A stretch of 64,000 bases of DNA from CAWGCA01 sp963820955 (GTDB taxonomy: Bacteria > Pseudomonadota > Gammaproteobacteria > Chromatiales > Chromatiaceae), in NCBI GenBank assembly GCA_963820955.1, contig CAWGCA010000044.1, positions 1 to 64,000 on the forward strand. Direction: 5' to 3'. Numbering within the stretch: the stretch's first letter is position 1; each line of letters starts with the position of its first letter. A program made the translations under genes and the position numbers. The notes beneath the pieces are model-generated. The model saw only the letters and a program-made list of their open reading frames with translations. It made no database searches and was not told the DNA's origin. This document shows positions 42,150 to 51,227 of the stretch, piece by piece.

Positions 42150-45011
42150 TCAATCCACCGCCCGCCCCCTGCTCTGAGGGGCCATATCCGGCTCCCCCGA
42201 GAGCTTCAGAATCTCCTGCCTGGCCTGATCCCTGAGCTTTACGGCGGCAGACCAGGATTGATCCTCCGGCAGGATCGGCGGGGCCGCCAGGATATGAACA
42301 GCGCCACGGCGAGGAAACCAGGAATCGGCGCGCAGCAGGGAGCGGGTGCCGCGCAGGGCCACCGGCACCACCGGCACCCCGGCCCGGGCGGACACGGCAA
42401 AGGCCCCCATGCGAAACGGCAGCAGACCCGGCATACGATGGAAAGTCCCCTCCGGGAAAAACATCAACGCCTGACCGCCACCGGCCATTTCTGTTAAACG
42501 AAGGCTGTCGGCGACCCCCTGCTCAGGGTCGAAGCGCGCCACAAACTGGGCACCGATGCGCTGCAGAAAAATACGGGAGATCCACTTTTCCTTCAGCTCC
42601 TCCTTCGCTACGAAAGAAAAACGCAGCGGCAGGGTCGCCACCAACAGGATACCGTCGAGATAACTGGCATGATTGGAGACCAGTACGAAGCTACCGGAGC
42701 GGGGCAGATGCTCCATCCCCTGTCGCAACAGGGGAACGCCCGTGACACTTGCCAGCAAACGGGCGGCTCGCCCCATCACGACCCAGCGCCAGTCCATCCT
42801 GGGCAATAAGGCCACCAGCAGCCAAACCGGCACTGCCAGGAGAAAAAACAGAATCCAGACGTAACCTGCGTAACTCAGATCGATGATCGATCGTCCTGCC
42901 CTGCGCAGCTGGGGCAGCAGCCCTGAGACCCCCAGGCGGACAAACTGCCACCAGACCCGGCGTCTTCCCCGACCAGCGCCGCCCTGCTCATAGAGCGTCC
43001 GGCTGGCAGCCCGGCGAATCTTACCACTGGAGGTCTTGAGCACCGTCTGGGGAGGCGCCAGCACCAGATCGTCCGGCGGTGTCTCCAGCAGATCAGTCAC
43101 TATCGCCAGAATCTGCTTGCGCAGTTGCTGCCGTTTCTCGGGTTCGGTTTCCCGGGTTTCCGCCAGTACTACCATGCGCTCGGTTCCAGTGGAAGGATCC
43201 AGACTCCCGAACACAGCGACACAACCCTTGCGCACACCCGGGATCTCGCCCACCGCCTGCTCCACCTCCTGGGGATAGATGTTGCGACCGGCGCGGATAA
43301 TAACGTCCTTGGCCCGACCGGTGAGATAGAGATCACCCTCCGCCATATAGGCCAGGTCCCCGGAATCCAACCAGTCGCCCCGAAACAGCTCGCGACTCGC
43401 CTCCGGGTTACGGAAATAACCGCTGGTGGAGGAAGGCCCCCGGAACAGAAGCCGGCCCTCTCTGCGTTCCGGCAGCTCACCACCTATCGAATCCACGATA
43501 CGGATCTCATGCCCGGCCAGAGGCCGGCCGCAGGCCGCGAACTCCAGGGCCCCCGCGTCAGCATCTGCAGCCTGCTCTGCCCTTCCGGATAGGGTCAGGG
43601 CATCACGCTGCACCCGGTCGATGAGCGGCTCGCGCCCCAGCGGAGGAAAGGCCAGACCCACCGAGCTTTCGGCCAGCCCATACACCGGAGTCATCGCGTG
43701 GGGCTGGAAACCATAGGGCCGAAAGCGTTCACTGAAGCGGCGTATGGTCTGGGGACTGACCGCTTCGGCCCCATTGAAGGCAAGCCGCCAGCTGCTCAGG
43801 TCCAGGTCATTGATGTCCTCGTCGGACACCTTGTTGATGCAGAGCTCGTAACCAAAGTTCGGGGCCGCGGAGAGGGTACCCTTGAAACGGTCGATCGCCC
43901 ACAGCCAACGGTGGGGGCGGGCCAGGAAGGCCAGCGGCGACATAATCACCAGCGGGCTGGCAAAATAGAGACTCCCGAACCAGGCGCCAATCAGCCCCAT
44001 GTCGTGATAGAGGGGCAGCCAGCTGACGAAGACGTCACGGGAATCCGCCTGAACCGCGACCCCCATCGCCCGCACATTGGCCAGCAGATTGTCATGACTC
44101 AGCTCCACCCCTTTAGGGTTGCCGGTGCTGCCGGAGGTGTACTGCAGAAAGGCAATGTCCGATGAGCGCAACGGGGGCATTCCAATCCCGGTGCTGTTCT
44201 GTTGCAGGGTCTGTGGGTCGAGGATGTGGTGCAGACTCACGACCTGTGAGCGCATTAATCGGGCGACTACCCGGGCCTCCGGCACCGTGATCAATATGGA
44301 GATCATGGCATTGTTGAGGATCCGGACGTGCCGTTGCAGGTGATCCTCGATCTGAGAAAGCCGCGCCGGTGGATAGATGGGTACCGGGATGCCGCCCGCC
44401 AGCAATACACCGAAGAAGCTGTAAAAATAGTCCCGACCGGTAGGGAGCATGAGCGCAACCGATTGGCCGGGCTGCAGATCATGTGAGCGCAACCCCGCTG
44501 CCACCCGCTGCGCACCCTGCAGCAATTCAAGGTAGCTAATTTCACCGGCTTCACCGCTTTCACCATAGAGATAGATATGGGGGCGTTCGGGATGGGCCTG
44601 GACATGCCATTCGAGCACCTCCAGCAGGGTCTTTGCCTGCTGCGGGGCGGTATCCACATCTGCCAGGTATAAGGGTTCCGGCATTCGATCCGCGTCTACC
44701 GTCTCTCTTCCCCCGGCAGAGCGCAGGGCCCTCAGCAGATCTCTCGGGGTATCGGCGGCGGCCAGCAGGGACTCCGGTAGCGCAACTCCGAATGCCCGCT
44801 CCAGGCGCACCAGCAGTTCCATCCGCCCCAGGCTATCGAACCCCAGCTCCTTGTCGAGCTCGGAGTCCAGCGTCACCGACAGGACAGCACCCTGACCCGG
44901 ATGCAGTTCCTCCGCCAGGGCCTGGACAATCCCCAACAGGCGTTCGATGAACTGGCCCCCATTGTCCGCAATGGGAGGTGTCTCCATTGGCCGGTCTCTT
45001 GAAACAGTCAT
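42150..45011 (-). CDS. ACP-acyl-AMP ligase-acyltransferase fusion protein
   Basis: Encodes 953 residues from the ATG at 45011, which follows GAGGTG; a GTG at 45020 is possible. Order: an acyl-carrier domain (about 15-95) with the phosphopantetheine Ser in GFDSLGRMELL, an AMP-binding acyl ligase (about 110-690) with YTSGSTGNPKGVELSH, a linker with two transmembrane helices (about 715-755), and a PlsC-type acyltransferase (about 770-940) with NHASYLDG and FPEGTFHRM. It may activate a free fatty acid, load it on its own carrier domain and transfer it to a lysolipid. The order differs from Aas, where the acyltransferase is N-terminal. It follows tcdA with almost no gap. Confidence 0.85.
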   Translation of the reverse strand: MTVSRDRPMETPPIADNGGQFIERLLGIVQALAEELHPGQGAVLSVTLDSELDKELGFDSLGRMELLVRLERAFGVALPESLLAAADTPRDLLRALRSAGGRETVDADRMPEPLYLADVDTAPQQAKTLLEVLEWHVQAHPERPHIYLYGESGEAGEISYLELLQGAQRVAAGLRSHDLQPGQSVALMLPTGRDYFYSFFGVLLAGGIPVPIYPPARLSQIEDHLQRHVRILNNAMISILITVPEARVVARLMRSQVVSLHHILDPQTLQQNSTGIGMPPLRSSDIAFLQYTSGSTGNPKGVELSHDNLLANVRAMGVAVQADSRDVFVSWLPLYHDMGLIGAWFGSLYFASPLVIMSPLAFLARPHRWLWAIDRFKGTLSAAPNFGYELCINKVSDEDINDLDLSSWRLAFNGAEAVSPQTIRRFSERFRPYGFQPHAMTPVYGLAESSVGLAFPPLGREPLIDRVQRDALTLSGRAEQAADADAGALEFAACGRPLAGHEIRIVDSIGGELPERREGRLLFRGPSSTSGYFRNPEASRELFRGDWLDSGDLAYMAEGDLYLTGRAKDVIIRAGRNIYPQEVEQAVGEIPGVRKGCVAVFGSLDPSTGTERMVVLAETRETEPEKRQQLRKQILAIVTDLLETPPDDLVLAPPQTVLKTSSGKIRRAASRTLYEQGGAGRGRRRVWWQFVRLGVSGLLPQLRRAGRSIIDLSYAGYVWILFFLLAVPVWLLVALLPRMDWRWVVMGRAARLLASVTGVPLLRQGMEHLPRSGSFVLVSNHASYLDGILLVATLPLRFSFVAKEELKEKWISRIFLQRIGAQFVARFDPEQGVADSLRLTEMAGGGQALMFFPEGTFHRMPGLLPFRMGAFAVSARAGVPVVPVALRGTRSLLRADSWFPRRGAVHILAAPPILPEDQSWSAAVKLRDQARQEILKLSGEPDMAPQSRGRAVD

Positions 45012-45021
45012 ATTGGTCACC

Positions 45022-45840
45022 TCAATCCGTCGCCAGCTTTGCCAGCAGATGGGCGACGGCGGTCAGCCCGAAAGTCGCTGTTACCGGCATGGCGGAGCCG
45101 AAACCCGCGCAGTTCAACCCCGAAAGCCCACCCGCCCGAGGCCTCTCCCGGCACACCTCCCCGTCCTCGGCCGGAAACCGCGGCTGCTCCATCGAATAGA
45201 CGCAGGGCACATCGAAACGCCGTTTGAGATTGCGCGGAAAATGATACTCCCGTCGCAACAGGCGCCGGGTCTTGGCCAGCAGCGGGTCGTGTACCGCACG
45301 ACTCAGATCGGCGACCCGGATCTGCAACGGATCCAGCTGTCCCCCCGCCCCGCCAACCGTGATCACCCGGACCTTCCGGCGCCGGCAATAGGCGATGAGG
45401 GCTGCCTTGGTGCGGAAGGCATCGATACAGTCGATTACAAAGTCATAATCGGCCGGAATCAGGCGCTCCAGGTTATCTTCAGCCACAAACTCCTCGACAA
45501 GGTGGATCTGGCAGTCCGGATGGATGGCCCGCATGCGTTCCCCCATCACCTCCACTTTGGCCCTTCCGAACTGGCCGTCGAGGGCCGGTATCTGCCGATT
45601 GACGTTGGACTCGGCCACATGATCGAGATCGATCAGGGTAATCTCACCGATCCCGCTTCTGGCCAGCGCCTCCGCGGCCCAGGAGCCAACCCCCCCGACC
45701 CCGACGACACAGACATTTGAACGGAAAAACCTTTCCAGCGCCGCTTTGCCGTAGAGTCGGGCGATACCGCCGAAACGGCGGTCATCGTCTGCCTGGTCGG
45801 TCTCCAGCACAGAGCCGGTGGATGGGTGATTCAGATTCAT
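45022..45840 (-). CDS. tcdA: tRNA threonylcarbamoyladenosine dehydratase TcdA
   Basis: Encodes 272 residues from the ATG at 45840. The ThiF/E1-like fold has RFGGIARLYG at the start, the ATP loop VVGVGGVGSWAAEALARSG, DLDHVAESNVNRQ and VIDCIDAFRTKAALI. The C-terminal part with GFGSAMPVTATFGL is specific to TcdA (YgdL/CsdL). It cyclises t6A at position 37 of ANN-decoding tRNAs using ATP. It is 10 bp upstream of the acyl ligase fusion, which seems to be only a positional link. Confidence 0.92.
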   Translation of the reverse strand: MNLNHPSTGSVLETDQADDDRRFGGIARLYGKAALERFFRSNVCVVGVGGVGSWAAEALARSGIGEITLIDLDHVAESNVNRQIPALDGQFGRAKVEVMGERMRAIHPDCQIHLVEEFVAEDNLERLIPADYDFVIDCIDAFRTKAALIAYCRRRKVRVITVGGAGGQLDPLQIRVADLSRAVHDPLLAKTRRLLRREYHFPRNLKRRFDVPCVYSMEQPRFPAEDGEVCRERPRAGGLSGLNCAGFGSAMPVTATFGLTAVAHLLAKLATD

Positions 45841-45890
45841 ATATCCAAGTTTACCCGGCTTTGGGATTGCCATAGCATAATGTTTCTTAA

Positions 45891-45975
45891 CCACAGAGAA
45901 CACAGAGCACACAGAGAATTCAAGACAGCCGGCATTCGCCCTTGTTTCCCTCTGTGTGCTCGGTGAACTCCGTGG
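45891..45975. repeat. Imperfect inverted repeat, CACAGAG type
   Basis: CCACAGAGAACACAGAGCAC (start of a 26-bp arm, 45891-45916) pairs with 45950-45975 at 22 of 26 positions. Such CCACAGAG/CTCTGTG repeats occur between genes in many gammaproteobacteria. It lies between divergent tcdA and nfo. Confidence 0.6.
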
Positions 45976-46042
45976 ATAGTGATCTTTTACGACCAGAGCG
46001 AAACAGAATCATGGCTGGACCTCTGAACTATCAGGTTTATTT

Positions 46043-46891
46043 GTGAAACGAATCGGCGCCCATGTCAGTGCCAGCGGCGGCGTGGAGAATGCACCGCTCA
46101 ACGCCCGGAAAATCGGTGCCAGGGCCTTCGCCCTGTTCACCAAGAACCAGCGACAATGGAAGGCGAAGCCGTTGACCGAGCAGAGTATCCATGCCTTCCG
46201 CAGCAACCTCGAGGAGATAGGCATCAGGCCCGGCCTGGTGCTGCCCCACGACAGCTACCTGATCAATCTTGGCCATCCCGACCGGGACGCGCTGAAAAAG
46301 TCACGGGAAGCCTTTTTGGATGAGATGTGCCGCTGTCAACAGCTGGGTCTTCAGCTGCTCAATTTCCACCCGGGAAGCCATCTAAACCGGATCAGTGAAG
46401 AGCAGAGTCTGGCGATAGTCGCGGATTCCATCAACTGGGTGCTGGCGCAGACTGAGGGGATTACCGCGGTGATCGAAAACACTGCCGGGCAGGGCACCAA
46501 TCTGGGTTATCGCTTCGAACACCTTGCTGCCATCATCGACCGGGTGGAGGACAAATCCCGGGTCGGCGTCTGCCTCGACACCTGCCACACCTTTACCGCC
46601 GGCTACGACCTGCGAACCCCGGAGGCCTGCAACGCCAGCTTCCGGGAGTTCGATCGGGTGGTGGGTTTTGATTACCTGCGCGGCATGCACCTCAACGACT
46701 CAAAGCCGGAACTGGGCTCCCGGGTTGACCGCCACGAGAGCCTGGGCAAGGGCAAACTGGGTTGGGTAGTGTTCGAATACATCATGAATGACGATCGGTT
46801 CGAGGAGATTCCGATGATCCTGGAAACGGTGGACGAAAACCTCTGGGCCGACGAAATCCGCCAGCTTTACCGGCTGCGGCGACCGACATAG
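46043..46891 (+). CDS. nfo: Endonuclease IV
   Basis: Encodes 282 residues from a GTG start at 46043, which gives the family's usual N-terminus KRIGAHVSASGGVENAP. The zinc-ligand motifs are NFHPGSH, VIENTAGQG, VCLDTCHTFTAGYD and HLNDSKPELGSRVDRHE. It cuts DNA at abasic sites during base-excision repair. Length matches E. coli Nfo. It is convergent with the hipA-type gene, 18 bp apart. Confidence 0.93.
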   Translation: MKRIGAHVSASGGVENAPLNARKIGARAFALFTKNQRQWKAKPLTEQSIHAFRSNLEEIGIRPGLVLPHDSYLINLGHPDRDALKKSREAFLDEMCRCQQLGLQLLNFHPGSHLNRISEEQSLAIVADSINWVLAQTEGITAVIENTAGQGTNLGYRFEHLAAIIDRVEDKSRVGVCLDTCHTFTAGYDLRTPEACNASFREFDRVVGFDYLRGMHLNDSKPELGSRVDRHESLGKGKLGWVVFEYIMNDDRFEEIPMILETVDENLWADEIRQLYRLRRPT

Positions 46892-46909
46892 TCTCCCGGG
46901 AAATCAGGC

Positions 46910-48277
46910 TTACCGGCCGTGTTTTTCCAAAAGGCGTCGCTCTTCCCGCGCAATCTCGATCAATTGACGCCGCTGTTGCAGCGGCACCCGATCCAGCTCC
47001 ATCACCCGGTCCGCATAAGAAGACGTTGCATCGAGGGCGTCCTGGATACACTGCTGCACTTTGTCCCCCGACAAACGAAAGGATGTCCCGAGGTCGACAA
47101 AGAAAGCGCCGTGATCCTGGTATCCAGACGGATCGAACGGAATAGCACTGACCAGATTGTGGCGCGGCCAGGTCCGCATGGGTGCCGGATCATAGATGGG
47201 TGCCAGACGGCAATCGTCAAGTCCGCCCAGCAGCGCGATATTGTCCAGATGCAGGTCTCCGTTACCGGTGAGAAGTGCCATCAGAATCCTCCGGTACAAC
47301 TGTTCGCCGGTATCTTCGGCCAGGTTTGCCACCTGGCCGAGCCGCGACAGGATATCGCCCAGTTCGTCCAGCAGGATATCGCCGGTCTCCCGGAAAAAGT
47401 GATCGCCGGTGGCGATGACCGAGAAAAGGGATTCCATGGGGACCGGTTGGCCATCCACCCGGTCGAAGCGCTTCACCGCCAGAAACCGCAGTCCGTCATC
47501 GTCATAACGATAGTGGTCGGGGACAACGAAGCCAGCCGCTCGATGAACGTCGAGGCAAAGGGCTTCAAGATCCAGCAAGCCGTTATATTCCGGTGGTTCG
47601 ACCTTCAAAACCATGTCCAGCTTGTGCCTGGTTTCGGGCGGATAAAAGTTGGCCTCCCGATCATCCGGAGCAATGGACACCAGCAGTTTCGGAATCATGC
47701 CGCCAACGGATGGCGTAGGCCCCAGCGCCTCTTCAACCAGCTGGGGATCGAACTCAATATGTTCATCCAGCACATTGCGTTTGAGCATCCGCCAAAGCTG
47801 GGATCGACTGTTGGAGCCCTTGGCTATTGGGCTGGCAGCACGGCTGACGGCTCCAGACTGGTACCATCTCTCGGCAGCAATATCATCCGAGAAAACATCG
47901 ATGTGCCCGATACCGCCGTGCCCGCCCATCACCAATAACTGCCATTCCGTTTCCAAGCCGGGAGCGGGTTCCTTACCCAGGGTGGCACGCAGGATGTCGA
48001 GGTAGTGCCTGCGTTGAAGATTGCGGGGATTATTACCAGGGATAAGGGGCAACAGACGGGGAAAAACCGGTATCCGTTCGCTGATGGGGTAGGAAACGGT
48101 GTCACCCCCCCAGATGGTTCCGTCGCCCAACAGGCAGAATCCAGGGAGACCGGACGAAAGATACTCGTTGGTGTAAGTAAAGGCGGCCCGCTCTCCGGAC
48201 AACACCAGGTCGCCCATTTTCTCCGGCGTCGCTGAAACCCGGGTCCAGATGACCGCATGTTGGTTACGTGCCACCAC
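46910..48277 (-). CDS. hipA: HipA-family kinase toxin
   Basis: Encodes 455 residues from a GTG that shares its G with the last base of the antitoxin stop TAG. The kinase parts are VGGMIPKLLVS (ATP-loop region), FLAVKRFDR (ATP-binding Lys), LLTGNGDLHLDNIAL (catalytic loop with Asp) and LAPIYDPAP (metal-binding Asp). In E. coli, HipA phosphorylates glutamyl-tRNA synthetase; the target here is not known. The N-terminal half is longer than the classic N-subdomain. The TAGTG overlap implies coupled translation behind the antitoxin. Confidence 0.87.
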   Translation of the reverse strand: MVARNQHAVIWTRVSATPEKMGDLVLSGERAAFTYTNEYLSSGLPGFCLLGDGTIWGGDTVSYPISERIPVFPRLLPLIPGNNPRNLQRRHYLDILRATLGKEPAPGLETEWQLLVMGGHGGIGHIDVFSDDIAAERWYQSGAVSRAASPIAKGSNSRSQLWRMLKRNVLDEHIEFDPQLVEEALGPTPSVGGMIPKLLVSIAPDDREANFYPPETRHKLDMVLKVEPPEYNGLLDLEALCLDVHRAAGFVVPDHYRYDDDGLRFLAVKRFDRVDGQPVPMESLFSVIATGDHFFRETGDILLDELGDILSRLGQVANLAEDTGEQLYRRILMALLTGNGDLHLDNIALLGGLDDCRLAPIYDPAPMRTWPRHNLVSAIPFDPSGYQDHGAFFVDLGTSFRLSGDKVQQCIQDALDATSSYADRVMELDRVPLQQRRQLIEIAREERRLLEKHGR

Positions 48278-48561
48278 TACTCCACGTTATCTTTCGAATC
48301 ACCGGAGATTCCGAAGAAGGTTCCGGATTTGATGGCTTCAGCTGCCTTTTCTCTGGATCGGCGGGGAACGAAAACCAGCTCCAGGTCCAATTGACTGCCG
48401 AGTTCCTCGAGGGTGGAGGCACGAATATCCCCCCGATGTTTGGCCTTGCTCAGCCCGACAGCCGTCAGGCCGGCCATCTCCGCAAGCTGAGCCTGGGACA
48501 GGCCGCGGGCCTTGGCCACGGAAATGACCTCATTAAGTAGAATCTTTATGGGCCTGGACAT
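48277..48561 (-). CDS. hipB: HipB-like XRE antitoxin
   Basis: Encodes 94 residues with a helix-turn-helix at about 12-65 (AKARGLSQAQLAEMAGLTAVGLSKAKHRGDI). The C-terminal tail SREKAAEAIKSGTFFGISGD may wrap the toxin. As in other hipBA loci the antitoxin gene is first and should repress the operon. No Shine-Dalgarno sequence precedes the ATG, so initiation may be weak. DNA around the start is AT-rich, unlike neighbours, which hints at horizontal arrival of the pair. Confidence 0.85.
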   Translation of the reverse strand: MSRPIKILLNEVISVAKARGLSQAQLAEMAGLTAVGLSKAKHRGDIRASTLEELGSQLDLELVFVPRRSREKAAEAIKSGTFFGISGDSKDNVE

Positions 48562-48630
48562 TTAATTATTGTTTAATATTTTTCATAATATAGGGAATTA
48601 TAGGCGATTATTAAACTATTATTTAATTTT
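48562..48630 (-). promoter_or_regulatory. AT-rich hipBA promoter and candidate operators
   Basis: On the minus strand TATAAT (48602-48597) is a good -10 box, giving a leader of about 30 bases. Repeated and inverted ATTRTTTAAT elements lie at 48568-48577, 48608-48617 (inverted as ATTATTAAAC) and 48618-48627, on both sides of the box. They are candidate sites for the HTH antitoxin. The -35 box is weak. Confidence 0.5.
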
Positions 48631-48631
48631 T

Positions 48632-49411
48632 TTAGAGAAACCCCCTGTTAATGTAGACGTCGTAGCGCGTATTCGGGCTCTGAATGGCCATACTCGGGGC
48701 CTGATTTCCCAGACTCTCCGCCTGGATCGGGCGTTTCACCACTACCCGGTAGCGAGCGCAGGACCTGGCCACAGCCAGCAGCTCTCCACTGTCCATATCC
48801 TCGCCAACCAGACGCCGAAACAGGCGCATCTCCTTCTTCACCAGTGCTGATTTTTCTCGCTTGGGATACATGGGATCCAGGTAAATCACATCCGGTCTTT
48901 CCTTTTCCGACAACTGATCGAGGTAGGGAACGGCATCTGTGCAGAGAAGATCCATACGCCGCACAATGGTACCCGCCTCTTGATAGGTCGAGGCCCGGTC
49001 CAGGGCATCGTGCAGCAGCGCTGCGATAACCGGTGAACGTTCGACCATGGTCACCCGGCAGCCCAGAGATGCCAGGACAAAGGCGTCCCGTCCCAATCCC
49101 GCCGTGGCATCAAGTACGAATGGATTTCGTCCTTTCTTGAGTCCGGCGGCGCGGGCAAGCGGCTGACCCCGACCACCGCCGAAACGTCGCCTGTGTGCCA
49201 CCTTGCCGGCAACGAAATCGGCATAGACCGAACCGGTCGTACCCTGTCCTGTCTGCCGCAACTCGAGCCGATCGGCGGTCATCACCAGCAACAGATCCAC
49301 TGCCGGGTCATCGACCGTGGTAACCGGAAGCTTCAGCCGCTGGGCAAGCTGTTCCACGACCTGGCGTCGAGCAGCGGTTGCCGCCGCAATCGCAATACGA
49401 CCATCGCTCAT
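48632..49411 (-). CDS. rsmJ: 16S rRNA (guanine-1516-N2) methyltransferase RsmJ
   Basis: Encodes 259 residues. The AdoMet motif is FVLDATAGLGRDAFVLASLG with acidic VTMVERSP, and the catalytic-type loop is IYLDPMYPKREKSA. HRRRFGGGRGQPLARAAGLK upstream is typical of RsmJ. It modifies G1516 of 16S rRNA. It overlaps the double-thioredoxin gene as ATGA, so the two are translated together. Confidence 0.9.
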   Translation of the reverse strand: MSDGRIAIAAATAARRQVVEQLAQRLKLPVTTVDDPAVDLLLVMTADRLELRQTGQGTTGSVYADFVAGKVAHRRRFGGGRGQPLARAAGLKKGRNPFVLDATAGLGRDAFVLASLGCRVTMVERSPVIAALLHDALDRASTYQEAGTIVRRMDLLCTDAVPYLDQLSEKERPDVIYLDPMYPKREKSALVKKEMRLFRRLVGEDMDSGELLAVARSCARYRVVVKRPIQAESLGNQAPSMAIQSPNTRYDVYINRGFL

Positions 49412-50448
49412 CGCCAGATATCGACGTCCCTCCCCTGCTCTCGAATCCGCTCGGAACGGGCGGAGAGAAAACGTTGGAAACTCGGTTCCTTCCGATAGGC
49501 GTCATTGCGCCCGTAGTCCAACAAAGACTCGGTGTGGAAGCGTTTGAACATCGCCTCCGAACGAATAATCTCCTTACCCTCCGAATCGAACAGGATCAGG
49601 GTCGGTGCAAAATTAACGTTGAGCTGACGCGCCCAGGCACGGGCATCCGTCCGCTCTCCGTTTGCGGTCACCAACGGTGTACTCGACCACATGTCGAGCT
49701 GGACCACATCATAATGTCCGAGCAGCGCCCGAATCTCAGGATCGGAGAGCAATTCTCTGTGCAGCCGGTCGCAGTTAGGGCATTGGATCTGCTCGAAGAG
49801 CACAATAAGAGGCCTTCCCGCCCGCTTCTCCAGATCGAACGGCGGCAGCATAAAAAACGTCTGGTGATTGAGGGCACCCTCTGGCTCGGCCGGGCGGTTC
49901 TGAACAAGGTAGTCGCGATAGAAGATCGTCTCCTCCTTCCGTCCTGTCACATAATCCAGGGCCAGCTTGAAGTTCTGGGGAGGAAGATAGCCGTTGAGCC
50001 GGAGAATCACCCGCCCTCCTTCATCGAAAAAAAGCAGCGTGGGAGTAAACTGCACCCGCATGGCCGCGGCAAACGCCTTCTCCGTGGTGGTCTGTCCATT
50101 CAGCCCGGTCACCTCCCGATCGCCGAACATATTGATCTCAATTACCTCCATCTTCTGCTGCAGGAGATCGCTGACATCTTTCTGGGAAAGGTTGCGCTCC
50201 ACCATCAGATTGCAGTAGGGACAACCGTCCTGATGGAAAAAGATCACCACGCGGCGCCCACGGTCCGCCGCCTCCCGGATATCCTCCCGCAGATCGAGGA
50301 AGCTCTCCTTGAACCAGTCGGGATAGACCGTCTCCTTGGCGCCTAGAAACCTGCCCTTCTCCGCGGCCTGCGACGGCAGCACGAGCCCGCACAACAGCAG
50401 GAGTGCCACCCAGATAAGATGACGCGGCATTCGATGCAGCCTCTTCAC
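49408..50448 (-). CDS. Periplasmic protein with two thioredoxin-like domains
   Basis: Encodes 346 residues. After a signal peptide (about 1-28, LIWVALLLLCGLVLPSQA) come two thioredoxin folds: one with CPYC in FFHQDGCPYCNLMVE (about 45-165) and one with CPNC in LFEQIQCPNCDRLHRE (about 205-330). Each has a cis-Pro region (VQFTPTLLFFDEGG and VNFAPTLILFDSEG). Both resemble SoxW/DsbC-type thioredoxins. The tandem array suggests a disulfide or persulfide relay in the periplasm, perhaps in sulfur oxidation, which is inference. The rsmJ gene overlaps its end. Confidence 0.83.
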   Translation of the reverse strand: MKRLHRMPRHLIWVALLLLCGLVLPSQAAEKGRFLGAKETVYPDWFKESFLDLREDIREAADRGRRVVIFFHQDGCPYCNLMVERNLSQKDVSDLLQQKMEVIEINMFGDREVTGLNGQTTTEKAFAAAMRVQFTPTLLFFDEGGRVILRLNGYLPPQNFKLALDYVTGRKEETIFYRDYLVQNRPAEPEGALNHQTFFMLPPFDLEKRAGRPLIVLFEQIQCPNCDRLHRELLSDPEIRALLGHYDVVQLDMWSSTPLVTANGERTDARAWARQLNVNFAPTLILFDSEGKEIIRSEAMFKRFHTESLLDYGRNDAYRKEPSFQRFLSARSERIREQGRDVDIWR

Positions 50449-50541
50449 AATTGATCCCCGCTCAAGGATGAAAGAATGGTGTCAGTGTAGTGCAACTGAC
50501 CGGTGGTGGGCTATGGAGAAAGGTTGGTTTGGACGGGGCTG

Positions 50542-50559
50542 GGGCCTGTCAACAGGCCC
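50542..50559 (-). terminator. Hairpin abutting the histidine-kinase stop codon
   Basis: GGGCCTGT and ACAGGCCC form a perfect 8-bp stem with a 2-base centre, touching the last base of the kinase stop codon. No U tract follows, so it may be a weak terminator or an end-protecting structure. Confidence 0.45.
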
Positions 50560-51227
50560 TAAGGCAGCCAGATGGAAAAACAGCCACCCGCCAGCAGGCA
50601 ACCGTTGGCGATCCGAATGAAACCTCTTTTATCACGGCTGCGGTGCAGCGTTGCCACCATTTCGGCAAAATAGATACCCAGCTGGGTCCGGCCCTCGGCC
50701 AGGGACTCTCCATTGGCCCGGGCCTGCTGTGCCCGCAGCATCTCCTCGGGAAAACCAGCGCCGTCGTCTGCCACCTTAAACACCAGATAGCCATCCTCCT
50801 GCCCCGCCGTGAGCAACAGTCTCGTTTGCGTATAGCGCAGCCCGTTGCCGATCAAGCTGTTGATGACACCGCGCAGCAGGCCTTCATCGAAATAACCGCT
50901 CAAGTCGGCATCGCACTCCGATTCCAACCGCACTTCCCTGGCTGCCGCCGAGACCTGGTTTTCGGCCACAATCTCTTCCAGAAAGTCACTGAGGTTCCAC
51001 TCTTCGATATTGGCGGAAATCCGCTCATTCTCTATCTTATAAAGCGTCAGCAGTTCAATCAGGTTATTGCTGAGACGTTTAGCCTCCTGCTGCAGCACGG
51101 TCACCTTATGCTGCGCGGGCAGTCCCGCCAGGGTGTCGCCGGACAGCTCCTCCAGGGTATTGATCACCATCCCCAGAGAGTTTTTCATGTCGTGAATCAG
51201 AGACGCCAGAATATCCGCGAATTTCAT
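50559..51227 (-). CDS. Soluble histidine kinase without sensor domain
   Basis: Encodes 222 residues. The protein starts almost at the phospho-acceptor helix: IHDMKNSLGMVINTLEEL with His about 12. It ends in a GHKL ATPase domain with N box VINSLIGNGLRYT and G1 box VADDGAGFP. The G2 region reads GRTQLGIYFAEM, missing the usual GxG, so nucleotide binding may be altered. There is no membrane helix, PAS or HAMP. It overlaps the REC-TPR gene as ATGA and is its likely partner. Confidence 0.8.
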   Translation of the reverse strand: MKFADILASLIHDMKNSLGMVINTLEELSGDTLAGLPAQHKVTVLQQEAKRLSNNLIELLTLYKIENERISANIEEWNLSDFLEEIVAENQVSAAAREVRLESECDADLSGYFDEGLLRGVINSLIGNGLRYTQTRLLLTAGQEDGYLVFKVADDGAGFPEEMLRAQQARANGESLAEGRTQLGIYFAEMVATLHRSRDKRGFIRIANGCLLAGGCFSIWLP

